From a bacterium (GTDB lineage: Bacteria; Zhuqueibacterota; QNDG01; JAGLOF01): DNA of 64,000 nt. The notes below the pieces were generated by a model. It was not told where the DNA came from. It searched no databases and saw nothing but the letters and a program-made list of their open reading frames with translations. The position numbers were made by a program, and so were the translations under genes. The stretch is taken from contig JAFGRY010000021.1 of the NCBI GenBank assembly GCA_016934955.1, positions 47,049 through 111,048 of the forward strand, written 5' to 3'. Below, one piece after another: positions 43,536-51,818 of this stretch; the stretch's first letter is position 1, and each line of letters opens with the position of its first letter.

Positions 43536-45389
43536 CTAGAAGTGGTAGGCAGCGTCAGCCATGAGATGCCGGCCGGGCATGGGATATCCCCACATGGACT
43601 GGTACTGCTCATCCAGCAGGTTCCGCAGGTGCACCCGCAGTTCCGTGTGGCTGAAGACCCGGAAAAAGAGCGATAGATCGATCACCGCGTAATCCGGCAT
43701 TGCATGGAGCAGCGGCACCGGGCCGGCGGTGAACTCCGCGCCCGTGAGGCCGTGGACGGCGCGCAGATTCGTTCTCACAGTCAGCGGTCCGGTGACATAC
43801 CGGGCCCAGGCGCTGATTTGACGCCCCGGCACATTGAACCGGCTTTCGTCATGTCCGAGTTCCGACCAGGTCGCCCCGGCCTCCAGGGACGGGCACGGCT
43901 TGAGGTAAAGCATCACTTCCAGGCCGAGATGGTCGTATGATCCGGAATTGACCCATTGGGGCGGCGGACCGCTGAACTGGATGAGATTGCTGCCCCGGTT
44001 CCGGAAAACAACGCCCTCCAATTTGAGCCAGGAACGAAAGCGGGTGCTGACGCCGAGCTCATAATTCCAGACGCGGTCCGGGGTCAATTGATCGTTGGCC
44101 GGCATCCAGAAATAGAGTTCCCGTATGGAGGGGCTGCGGAACCCCTTGGAAGCCGAGAGCCGCAGCGATGCCGGTCCCCCGGGATGCCAGGTAAGTCCCA
44201 GTTTCGGAAGCGTCTCCCAGCCGTAGAGCTCATGATGTTCCGCCCGTAATCCGCCGGAGAGAATAAAGCGGCCGAAGAGGAGCTGCTGCGTGTGCAGATA
44301 GGGAGCGTACTCACTGAGAAATATCGTGCCGTAATCGGCGGAGGCGTCGTGGGCCGTGCCGCCGTACCGTTTGTAATCGAAGCCGACGGTCGTCTCATTG
44401 CCCGGAAGCGGGCGATAGCTGTGGTAGATCATGATACCGTGAAGCGCGTCCCGCGACCTCCAGCCGTCAAAGAACCGGTGTGCTCCGAAATTGGCGTAGA
44501 GTTTGAGGGTGGTGGCGCCGAACCGGCCCGCGTTCGTCAGATTCAGATCGCCGCCCCAGCGGGTCATCTCGTACCAGTTGTCCTTCAGGGGGGCGGTGAT
44601 CACGCCCGGGTCGGTCAGCCGGGTATCGGAGAGGTTGGCGTTGAACTCCAGAACCGGGCCCTTGCCGGGGCGGTACCCGGTGTGGAGGGTCATCTGATCC
44701 CCCGAGAAATCCGATTCCGGCCTGCTGCCGCCGGTGGCGCGGCGGCCGGCGGTGAGATAGTAGTCGAATGTACCGGTACGGCCGCCGTGTTCAACGTCGA
44801 ACGTGCGGGAACGATAGCTGCCGCCCCCGGCCGACAGTGTCGTGCTGAACCCCCGGCGGCTCATTGTCTTGGGAAGCAGGTTGATCACTCCGCCGGTGGC
44901 ATTGGTGCCGTAGAGAAATGATCCCGGTCCGCGAATAACCTCGATCCTGCCGATGCCGGCGCTGGTGAAATCATCGGCGATGGTGCAGCCCATGAGACCC
45001 ATGAAATCGGGCCGGCCGTTCCGGAGAATGAGCACATGGGTGTCGGCGCCTCCGCCCATACCACGCAGAGAGAGTTTGCCTGCCGCCTTTCCCGCCGCGC
45101 CGTACCCCATGACACCCCACTGGGAGAGATAGAGCGACGGCACCTGTTCCTGGACGATATCGAGAGCGGATCCTGATGCGGCTTCCTCCAGGGAATAGCG
45201 GGAGATGACGGAGGTGCTGGCCGCCAGATCCCTCTGGCTGTTTTTCAATTTTGTGGCGGTGACGATAACCGGGTCAAAATAGTAATCGATATGGACGCTG
45301 TCGGGCCTCACCCGATGTTCCTGGCCCGAAAGGGGAAACGATGCGAACAGTACTGCCGTAAAGAGGAATACACCTGCTGAACGTCTCAT
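43536..45389 (-). CDS. TonB-dependent outer membrane receptor
   Basis: The 617-residue protein has a signal peptide ending near SGQ, a TonB-box-like stretch (DPVIVTATK), a plug domain (LRGMGGGADTHVLILRNGRP, GIGRIEVIRGPGSFLYGTNATGGVINLL) and a 22-strand-type beta barrel ending in the aromatic terminus AAYHF; NLLDEQYQ is the usual late motif. It resembles BtuB/siderophore receptors but the ligand cannot be read. GGAGA precedes the start. Its promoter and a palindromic operator lie upstream (45428-45484), and an S component and a methyltransferase follow in the same operon. Confidence 0.95.
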   Translation of the reverse strand: MRRSAGVFLFTAVLFASFPLSGQEHRVRPDSVHIDYYFDPVIVTATKLKNSQRDLAASTSVISRYSLEEAASGSALDIVQEQVPSLYLSQWGVMGYGAAGKAAGKLSLRGMGGGADTHVLILRNGRPDFMGLMGCTIADDFTSAGIGRIEVIRGPGSFLYGTNATGGVINLLPKTMSRRGFSTTLSAGGGSYRSRTFDVEHGGRTGTFDYYLTAGRRATGGSRPESDFSGDQMTLHTGYRPGKGPVLEFNANLSDTRLTDPGVITAPLKDNWYEMTRWGGDLNLTNAGRFGATTLKLYANFGAHRFFDGWRSRDALHGIMIYHSYRPLPGNETTVGFDYKRYGGTAHDASADYGTIFLSEYAPYLHTQQLLFGRFILSGGLRAEHHELYGWETLPKLGLTWHPGGPASLRLSASKGFRSPSIRELYFWMPANDQLTPDRVWNYELGVSTRFRSWLKLEGVVFRNRGSNLIQFSGPPPQWVNSGSYDHLGLEVMLYLKPCPSLEAGATWSELGHDESRFNVPGRQISAWARYVTGPLTVRTNLRAVHGLTGAEFTAGPVPLLHAMPDYAVIDLSLFFRVFSHTELRVHLRNLLDEQYQSMWGYPMPGRHLMADAAYHF

Positions 45390-45427
45390 GACGCGTCTCC
45401 GGATGTGTGAGAAAGATCCCGCGGAGT

Positions 45428-45454
45428 GTGTTACGAAATTTAAAATCGTAACAC
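45428..45454 (-). promoter_or_regulatory. Palindromic operator resembling a NikR site
   Basis: The dyad GTGTTACGA-N9-TCGTAACAC has perfect 9-base arms; written otherwise it is GTGTTAC-N13-GTAACAC. From memory this is the NikR (nickel repressor) consensus proposed for Desulfovibrio-like and related genomes. It begins two bases after the -10 box of the TonB-receptor promoter and covers the expected transcription start, the position of a repressor site. Confidence 0.6.
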
Positions 45455-45455
45455 C

Positions 45456-45484
45456 AATATATTTAAAATGATCCTGTTTGTCAA
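45456..45484 (-). promoter_or_regulatory. Near-consensus sigma-70 promoter of the TonB receptor operon
   Basis: On the minus strand TTGACA (45484-45479), a 17-base spacer and TATATT (45461-45456), with the operator directly downstream. The leader before the receptor start codon is about 60 bases. I saw no cobalamin-riboswitch-like structure in that leader. Confidence 0.8.
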
Positions 45485-45591
45485 GGAGTAACTGCCGCGG
45501 CGCCGGCAATCCGGGATTTTTCTTTTTTCGGCCGCCGGAATTATGTATATTGTCGTCAATCACTCCGACTTCCGCGGTCACAGGGATACAT

Positions 45592-46785
45592 ATGTTTGCC
45601 AATTCGTTCAAACGGACGCAACGGTTCAATGAGCTCATTCTCAAAAGCCATATGGATGCGCAGATGCGGGCTGCCTCGCTGGGCCGGGAGAAGGTCATCG
45701 ACGGTACCGTCGGATCGCTTACCATGGGCGGAGAGCTGGTGACCTTTCCTTCAGTCGACAGGCTGATTCCCGCGCTGGATGTGAAAAAGATATCGGCCTA
45801 TACGCCGATACAGGGCAGCGGCCCCTTTCTCGACGCGATGGAGACGCTCTGCTTCGAAACCTGCAAGCCGTCCAGAAAAATAGGGCGCGTTGCCGTGGCC
45901 GGAGCGAATTCCGGCATCCACCATACGATATGCAACTATACGGAACCGGGGGACATCGTGCTCACATCCGACTGGTTCTGGTCCTCCTATGAGCCCATCG
46001 TCCGGGAGCATGGACGGCGGCTCGGACTCTTTACTTTTTTTCAGGAGCGGCGGTTCTCACTGGAGAGTTTTCAGGAAAGCGTGAACAGTGTCGCGCAGCT
46101 GCAGGAGAACATCGCTGTTATCCTGAACACGCCCGGGCACAATCCCACCGGGTACTCGATTTCCGAGGATGAATGGGGCCGCATCGTGAGGTATCTCAAT
46201 TCTCTCAAACGCCGAATCATCCTCGTTATCGACGCGGCCTACATCGATTACGCTCCGCCTGAATATAAGCACATGTTCAGCAAACTGAACCGGCTCAACG
46301 ACAACACCCTGGTGATCGTGGCCTACAGTATATCGAAGAGTCTGGCGAAGTACGGTCTCAGGACCGCGGCCCTGTTCGCGCTGCACAGGAAACAGGAAAT
46401 CATCGATGAGTTCGAGCGGGTACTCTCAATCACCAACCAGGCGACCTATGGATGTCCGCCTTCTCTGGGGCAGTACCTTACGGCGGCCCTCGTCGCCAAC
46501 GGCCGCGCCCTCGCTGATTATTATCAGGCGAAGCGCGCGGTAATCGAGATGCTTGCCCAACGGGCGGCCGTGCTCGCGGAGGCGGTTGACGACTATCTGC
46601 TCACACCGTACCGGCACGGTTTTTTTGTCAGCGTCAGGACGGACAGGGGGGAGCTGCTGGTGGAAAAGCTCAGGCGCGAAGACATCTTTCTCGTCCCGGT
46701 GCACGGGGGCGTGCGCATCGCCATCTGTTCGCTGGAAAGGGAGCAGATACTGAAGCTGGGGCGGGCGATAATGCAGCATATCTGA
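45592..46785 (+). CDS. PLP-dependent aminotransferase (class I/II, fold type I)
   Basis: The 397-residue enzyme has an N-terminal substrate-entry segment, GANSGIHHTI in the cofactor phosphate region, an aromatic stacking segment (SDWFWSSYEP), NTPGHNPTGYSIS with the Asn contacting PLP, DAAYIDY with the Asp that binds the pyridine nitrogen, and SISKSLAKYGLR containing the Schiff-base Lys and an Arg. It transfers an amino group between an amino acid and a 2-oxo acid; the specificity cannot be told. The start at 45592 follows AGGGA. It is transcribed away from the TonB operon and has no close partner. Confidence 0.92.
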   Translation: MFANSFKRTQRFNELILKSHMDAQMRAASLGREKVIDGTVGSLTMGGELVTFPSVDRLIPALDVKKISAYTPIQGSGPFLDAMETLCFETCKPSRKIGRVAVAGANSGIHHTICNYTEPGDIVLTSDWFWSSYEPIVREHGRRLGLFTFFQERRFSLESFQESVNSVAQLQENIAVILNTPGHNPTGYSISEDEWGRIVRYLNSLKRRIILVIDAAYIDYAPPEYKHMFSKLNRLNDNTLVIVAYSISKSLAKYGLRTAALFALHRKQEIIDEFERVLSITNQATYGCPPSLGQYLTAALVANGRALADYYQAKRAVIEMLAQRAAVLAEAVDDYLLTPYRHGFFVSVRTDRGELLVEKLRREDIFLVPVHGGVRIAICSLEREQILKLGRAIMQHI

Positions 46786-47095
46786 CCGCGGCCCTCTGTC
46801 CCGACAGAACCATGGCCACCCTCATCGGATATTCTCCGGTGTGCCGGCACAACGGTGACCGCGAAGGGCGGCGGGGTCCAGGCGTTTCCATACTACAAAG
46901 AACAGATGTCTTTCCGCCGTTTCGCGGCGTGCGCAGATGGTCCGGAATCGGCATGTGCCGAAGGGGCGCGGTTACGGCCGGAGGAGCCCGCATTTTTACC
47001 TCAGTGAAGCGGATGGTTCTCATACAGTGACGACAGCTCCCGCCCGGCGCCGGACTGCCGGGGAACCCATTCCTGAAAAGAGGGGAGAAACGCAT
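46786..47095. other. Intergenic stretch with no supported feature
   Basis: These 310 bases between the aminotransferase and the SpoIIAA-like gene show no gene with a ribosome binding site, no strong hairpin with a T tract and no repeat that I can support. A GAGGGGAGA site at its end belongs to the next gene. Confidence 0.6.
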
Positions 47096-47470
47096 ATGCC
47101 CTATACGGTGCATGATCAGCCCGAGGGACCCGGCGTGCTCATCGTTCTGTCCGGGACGGTGACCGGCAGCGACATCTATCAGCTGAACGAGACGCTCATG
47201 GACCATGTCTCCTTCAGCAGCTGGCGGTACCAGATATGGGATTTTTGCGGTATCGAAAAACTCGAGACGTCATTCGACGATCTCCGCAGTTTCGCCATGC
47301 AGGACGCCAAGGCGGCAGCGGTCAATCCGGATCAGAAGGTGGCCCTGGTCTATCCCGTGACGCCGCCGAGCGGACGGGACCGCCTGTTTCACGTGCTGAG
47401 CGAGGTGTGGGGGGGATTTTCCTCCCGGACATTCCACTCCCTGGATGAGGCGAAACAATGGGTACAGTGA
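47096..47470 (+). CDS. SpoIIAA/STAS-like small protein
   Basis: The 124-residue protein has the alternating strand-helix order of SpoIIAA-like/STAS domains: GVLIVLSGTVTGSDIYQLNETL (strand, then helix), YQIWDFCGIEKLETSFDDLRSFAMQDAKAA, then KVALVYPV and a C-terminal helix with FHSLDEAKQWV. No phosphorylatable Ser in the classical SpoIIAA context is obvious, so it is probably a binding module. GAGGGGAGA precedes the start. It is 34 bases ahead of an MFS transporter gene and may be cotranscribed with it. Confidence 0.7.
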   Translation: MPYTVHDQPEGPGVLIVLSGTVTGSDIYQLNETLMDHVSFSSWRYQIWDFCGIEKLETSFDDLRSFAMQDAKAAAVNPDQKVALVYPVTPPSGRDRLFHVLSEVWGGFSSRTFHSLDEAKQWVQ

Positions 47471-47504
47471 ACCATCCGGAACGCATACTCACAGGGGAGG
47501 GTAC

Positions 47505-48710
47505 GTGGCGGAACGTCCATCAGGCACCGATATAAGACCGCGGGAACCGTCGCTTTTCCGGGACGCTAATCTCTATCTTATTTTTACCGTCACGCTGTTC
47601 GCGGTGATGGGCGTTGCCAGTATTACTCCCGCGTTTCCCCGGATCATCAGCCATTTCGCGCTCACTCCGGGTCAGATCGGATATCTGATCACCGTGTTCA
47701 CTCTTCCCGGCGTGTTTTTCGCCCCTGCCATGGGCATTCTCGCGGACCGGTACGGACGCAAGGCCATTCTCATTCCCAGCTTGCTGCTCTTCGGAATCGC
47801 CGGCTTTCTCTGCGCGTTTCAGACAACGTACGAGCGTCTGCTTGTCCTGCGGCTTTTTCAGGGGATGGGTGCGGCCTCCCTCGGTTCGCTGAACGTGACG
47901 ATCATCGGTGATCTCTATCAGGAAAGACGGCGCATTCAGGCAATGGGATATAACGCCAGCGTGCTGAGCATCGGCACCGCCGCTTTTCCCGCCCTCGGCG
48001 GGTTCCTGGCCTCCTTCCACTGGCGATACGCGTTCTTCCTGCCCGGCTTCGCCGCGCTGTTCGCCGTGCTGATCGCCGTTCGTCTCCGGACCCCCGCGGT
48101 GCACGGCAAGGTGTCGTTGAAAGCATACCTCGGCAACGCCTGGAAAACGGTGAACAGGAAAAAGGTCTGGGGGCTCTTTCTGGTCAACATTCTCCTGTTC
48201 ATTCTCGTATATGGAGCGTATCTCTCTTTCTTTCCGATTTTTCTCGGAACCCGTTTTCAGGCGGGCCCGCTGGTCATCGGCATGTCCATGTCCCTCATGT
48301 CGGTTGTCACCGCCGTCTGTTCTTCCCAGCTTGGAAGGGTCCGGAAACGAATCGCCGCACACACACTCCTCTACATCAGTACCTTGGTCTACACCGTCTC
48401 CCTGGCGGTCCTGTCCGCTGCGGCCGGCTGGGCGCTGGTGATCGCGGGCATCGTTCTCTTCGGGACCGCCCATGGATTTTTCATTCCCAATATCCAGACC
48501 GCTCTCGTGGGGCTGGCATCCGCCCGGGAACGGGCGGCCTTCATGGCGATCAACAGCATGGTGCTGCGCATCGGCCAGACCCTGGGACCTATGGTCATCG
48601 CGCTGTTCTACGCCGGCGGCAGTGTCCGGACTGTCTATCTCCTGAGCGCGGCTATCCCGCTGGTCATGCTGGCCGTGCTTATACTGCTTGTGGGCCCTGT
48701 TGATGAATGA
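47505..48710 (+). CDS. Major facilitator superfamily transporter (drug/solute antiporter type)
   Basis: The 401-residue protein has twelve predicted helices, MFS motif A after helix 2 (GILADRYGRKAIL), an acid/Arg-containing motif B region (LLVLRLFQGMGAASLG) and a motif-C-like helix 5 region (GTAAFPALGGFLAS). This is the pattern of 12-helix proton-coupled exporters of the DHA1 group. The substrate is unknown. The best start is a GTG at 47505 after GGGGAGGG; an earlier in-frame ATG overlaps the upstream gene. It follows the STAS-like gene closely. Confidence 0.92.
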   Translation: MAERPSGTDIRPREPSLFRDANLYLIFTVTLFAVMGVASITPAFPRIISHFALTPGQIGYLITVFTLPGVFFAPAMGILADRYGRKAILIPSLLLFGIAGFLCAFQTTYERLLVLRLFQGMGAASLGSLNVTIIGDLYQERRRIQAMGYNASVLSIGTAAFPALGGFLASFHWRYAFFLPGFAALFAVLIAVRLRTPAVHGKVSLKAYLGNAWKTVNRKKVWGLFLVNILLFILVYGAYLSFFPIFLGTRFQAGPLVIGMSMSLMSVVTAVCSSQLGRVRKRIAAHTLLYISTLVYTVSLAVLSAAAGWALVIAGIVLFGTAHGFFIPNIQTALVGLASARERAAFMAINSMVLRIGQTLGPMVIALFYAGGSVRTVYLLSAAIPLVMLAVLILLVGPVDE

Positions 48711-48826
48711 GAATCCGGCGGATGACCGGACTGCCCGGGAGTGGAGCGGATGCGCCAACGGCGTCGGTTCGGCGGAGGAGTCACGGCCGTGTGTCCCGGT
48801 GAGGACGTTCGCCGCTGCACAATTAC

Positions 48827-48880
48827 TTGACCTATTCTCCACCGTTGCTTGACATTCGGCAGTTTCATTCATGGTATATT
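48827..48880 (+). promoter_or_regulatory. Promoter region of the kinase/regulator operon with direct CTTGAC repeats
   Basis: Two CTTGAC copies (48826-48831 and 48848-48853) are 22 bases apart, two helical turns. The second is in TTGACA (48849-48854) with TATATT 20 bases later (48875-48880), which is looser than normal spacing. The repeats could be regulator half-sites. The kinase start is 38 bases downstream. Confidence 0.35.
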
Positions 48881-48917
48881 ACTGACCGGATTCCCAGAAC
48901 CGGATGTATACAGGACG

Positions 48918-51020
48918 ATGAAAATACTGAAATCACTGTTCGGGAAGCAGAAACGACTGATCACCATCTTCATGCTGACGATTGTTCTGCCTTCGGTGGC
49001 GCTGAGTATTTTCGGCATTCGTGCTATCAGCAGCGAGAAGTACCGGCGTGAACAGGAAATCCTGAACAATGAACAGACAACGTTGCTGCTTCTGAAACAG
49101 CAGTTCACCGGGCAGCTGAAAAGCGTCGAGACACTGCTTACAACGACTGTGTCACTCCCCGCCTTTCTTCACCCTGATTACGAGTTTATCCGGCAGCATA
49201 TTATCGCGGCTTTCACCGAGAATATTCCCGTCGAGCAGGTATTCATCCTCTTCGACGACGAACGGCCCTTTTTCCCCCTGCTGGAGCCGTCGCCCGTTAC
49301 CAGAGGTTCTCCTGAGCCGGATTTGTCCCCTGCCGGACAGCGACTGCTCGCGGATGCCTGGAATATGGAGTTTGTTCGCCATGACTATTCCGCGGCCGAA
49401 GCAGTGTATCAGGATCTTTACCGGACTGCTGCAAAGAAGAGCATCGCCGCGCAAATGCTGAATCATCTGGCCAGAATTCAGAAAAAAGCGGGACATCTGA
49501 GCGCCGCTGTGAGGTCATATGAAACAATCATCCGGCTCTATCCTACCATGCAGACCTCAACCGGGCTGCCGCTGGGGCTTAGTGCGGCAATGCAGCTGAT
49601 CGAGTGTGACAGGCTGTCCGGGAAGGCTGCCCATGCCCTGCAACGATCGCTGGATCTGTACCGCAGTGTTCTTGACGGTAACTGGGCTCTGAGCGAGAGC
49701 CAGTTTTTAACCTATACGGATCTGCTGCGGGAGACGACCGCTTCCCTGCTGGACAAGGGCGGCATGGGGCCGGACCCCGGCGGCAGGCATCGTCTCTTCA
49801 GCGATGTAACACGGCTGCACGAGAAACGGAAAGAGCAGTGGCATGTCAGGCGGCAGATAGAAACGGAGATCATTCCTGCATTGAAAGGAATAGCGGGGCA
49901 GTCGGGAGGGGGGCCCGTCTATCACCACAGGATGATCGAAGGCAGGGAGTTTCTTATTACCGCTGTCACCGGGAACGGTCTGCTCGGCGTTGCATGGGAC
50001 AGTGAACGGCTTCTGGGTGAATGGCTGCAGACCATCATCCGAACCGCGAGGCTCGACGAACGGTTTGATATCCTTATCAGCGACCAGGCGGAGAACATCC
50101 TCCTGGGAGAGCACGGCGCGGGCATGAGCGGACGTATGGTTTCCGGTGATTTTGATTCCTATTTTCCCCCCTGGAAAATTCACATCGTACAGAAAGCGAA
50201 GGACCAGGAGGGCGGTGTCACCGTTTACCTGAGCTATTATTTCTGGTCCATTGTCCTTTTGATGATGATCCTGGTTTTCGGCACCTGGCTGGTTATCCGG
50301 ACAATGACCCGGGAGCGGGATCTTATCGCCCTGAAAGCGGAATTCGTCTCCTCGGTGACGCATGAATTGAAAACCCCCCTCACATCCATCCGGGCGCTCA
50401 CGGAACGGCTCCTCTCGGGCAAAGTGACGAGCTCAGAAAAAATGCATCAATACTATTCAATTATCGATCAGGATACGAATAAATTGATGCGGCTGGTAAA
50501 AAACGTGCTCGATTTTTCCCGGATCGAGGCGGGAAAAAAGGAATACTTTTTTGAGCCGACGGATATCGGTGCCTGGCTCAATGAAATCATCGACGATTTC
50601 AGCAATGATCACCTGTACGACAACAGGGTGATACAAAGAGATATCGAGGAAGATGCGCCCCTGTTGAACATCGACCGGGACGCTCTCTCCCAGTGCCTGA
50701 ACAATCTGCTGGAAAATGCGATTAAATTTTCCCCTGATGCTTCGCCTGTCTCGGTGATATGTAAAAAAACGCCGGATTATCTCGAGATTCGTGTTGAGGA
50801 TAAGGGAGTGGGCATTCCGAAGGATGAACTGGACCAGATATTCCTGAAATTCTTTCAGGGCAGGCTCTCTGCACATCATTCCGTGAAAGGCGCCGGCCTG
50901 GGTCTGGCACTGGTCAAGCACGTGACCGAGGCGCATGGGGGCAAGGTTGCGGTCGAAAGCACACCGGGAGAGGGTGCGGTCTTCACGCTCCTGCTCCCCA
51001 TGATCCCTACAAATCCGTGA
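48918..51020 (+). CDS. Sensor histidine kinase with large TPR-like periplasmic domain
   Basis: The 700-residue protein has a transmembrane helix at about 14-35, a 400-residue extracytoplasmic region, a second helix at about 436-458, and a kinase core with H-box SSVTHELKTPLTSI (His about 482), N-box CLNNLLENAIKFS, G1 VEDKGVGIP, F box and G2 GAGLGLALVKHV. The periplasmic region includes helical repeats typical of TPRs (AAEAVYQDLYRTAAKKSIAAQMLNHLARIQ and a second SAAVRSYETIIRLYP segment, residues about 155-220). The response regulator starts 7 bases later. The ligand is unknown; TPR-containing secreted proteins are encoded next to it. Confidence 0.93.
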   Translation: MKILKSLFGKQKRLITIFMLTIVLPSVALSIFGIRAISSEKYRREQEILNNEQTTLLLLKQQFTGQLKSVETLLTTTVSLPAFLHPDYEFIRQHIIAAFTENIPVEQVFILFDDERPFFPLLEPSPVTRGSPEPDLSPAGQRLLADAWNMEFVRHDYSAAEAVYQDLYRTAAKKSIAAQMLNHLARIQKKAGHLSAAVRSYETIIRLYPTMQTSTGLPLGLSAAMQLIECDRLSGKAAHALQRSLDLYRSVLDGNWALSESQFLTYTDLLRETTASLLDKGGMGPDPGGRHRLFSDVTRLHEKRKEQWHVRRQIETEIIPALKGIAGQSGGGPVYHHRMIEGREFLITAVTGNGLLGVAWDSERLLGEWLQTIIRTARLDERFDILISDQAENILLGEHGAGMSGRMVSGDFDSYFPPWKIHIVQKAKDQEGGVTVYLSYYFWSIVLLMMILVFGTWLVIRTMTRERDLIALKAEFVSSVTHELKTPLTSIRALTERLLSGKVTSSEKMHQYYSIIDQDTNKLMRLVKNVLDFSRIEAGKKEYFFEPTDIGAWLNEIIDDFSNDHLYDNRVIQRDIEEDAPLLNIDRDALSQCLNNLLENAIKFSPDASPVSVICKKTPDYLEIRVEDKGVGIPKDELDQIFLKFFQGRLSAHHSVKGAGLGLALVKHVTEAHGGKVAVESTPGEGAVFTLLLPMIPTNP

Positions 51021-51027
51021 GGTACCT

Positions 51028-51714
51028 ATGAAGAAAAAAATACTCATCGTGGAGGATGAACCGGGAATCATGCTGAGTCTCAAGGATGAGCTTGAATCCG
51101 AAGGATATACGGTGGTCCAGGCGGAAGACGGCAGACAAGGGCTCGAGGCGGCACGGAAGGAAAAACCCGACCTGATGATCCTCGATGTGATGATGCCCTT
51201 CATGAACGGATACGATGTGTGCAAACAGCTTCGCAGGGAAGGCAATCGAACACTGATTCTGATGCTGACCGTGAAAGACAAGGAGATCGACCGCGTGCTC
51301 GGGCTGGAACTCGGAGCCGATGACTATGTCACCAAGCCATTCAGCCTGAGGGAAATCGTTGCGCGGGTGAAAGCAATTTTACGGAGAACAGATGACGTTC
51401 ATGGCGACATTCATGAGTGCACGGTCGGGGATGTCGTGCTCGATTTCAAGAAATATGAAGCATACAGAAACGGAGCGGATATTGGGTTGACATCCCTGGA
51501 ATTTCAGATGCTCAAGGTGCTTATTCAGAGAAAGAGCGAAGTGGTGACAAGGAATGAGATGCTGGACAGTATCTGGGGCGAAGACAATATGGTCGTCTCC
51601 ACCCGGACAATCGACAGCCATATCGCCAATATCCGCAAGAAAATCGAACGGGATCCCTCCCGCCCGGAGCACATCCTGAGCATCCGCAGCGTTGGATATA
51701 AACTGATACTCTGA
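51028..51714 (+). CDS. OmpR/PhoB-family response regulator
   Basis: The 228-residue protein has a receiver domain (VEDEP, phospho-acceptor Asp53 in ILDVMMP, Thr in MLTVKD, Lys in VTKPFS) and a C-terminal winged helix (GLTSLEFQMLKVLIQRKSEVVTRNEML, then VSTRTIDSHIANIRKKI and the wing SIRSVGYKL). It binds direct-repeat DNA as a dimer once phosphorylated, by the kinase encoded 7 bases upstream. The targets may include the neighbouring TPR-PD40 genes. GAGGTACCT precedes the start. Confidence 0.95.
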   Translation: MKKKILIVEDEPGIMLSLKDELESEGYTVVQAEDGRQGLEAARKEKPDLMILDVMMPFMNGYDVCKQLRREGNRTLILMLTVKDKEIDRVLGLELGADDYVTKPFSLREIVARVKAILRRTDDVHGDIHECTVGDVVLDFKKYEAYRNGADIGLTSLEFQMLKVLIQRKSEVVTRNEMLDSIWGEDNMVVSTRTIDSHIANIRKKIERDPSRPEHILSIRSVGYKLIL

Positions 51715-51818
51715 GGTGAAGTGATGTACATACTGTTTATGCCGTATTTTCACATTCGCTGAACACTCCCCTTGTCGTGAAGATCTATATTGTAGAGGAC
51801 AGCAACGGGAGGTGTGCC

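Noticed and set aside
45390..45591. Possible cobalamin riboswitch upstream of the BtuB-like receptor
   Set aside because: The leader is only about 60 bases and contains a protein-type operator; no B12-box-like conserved core was seen.
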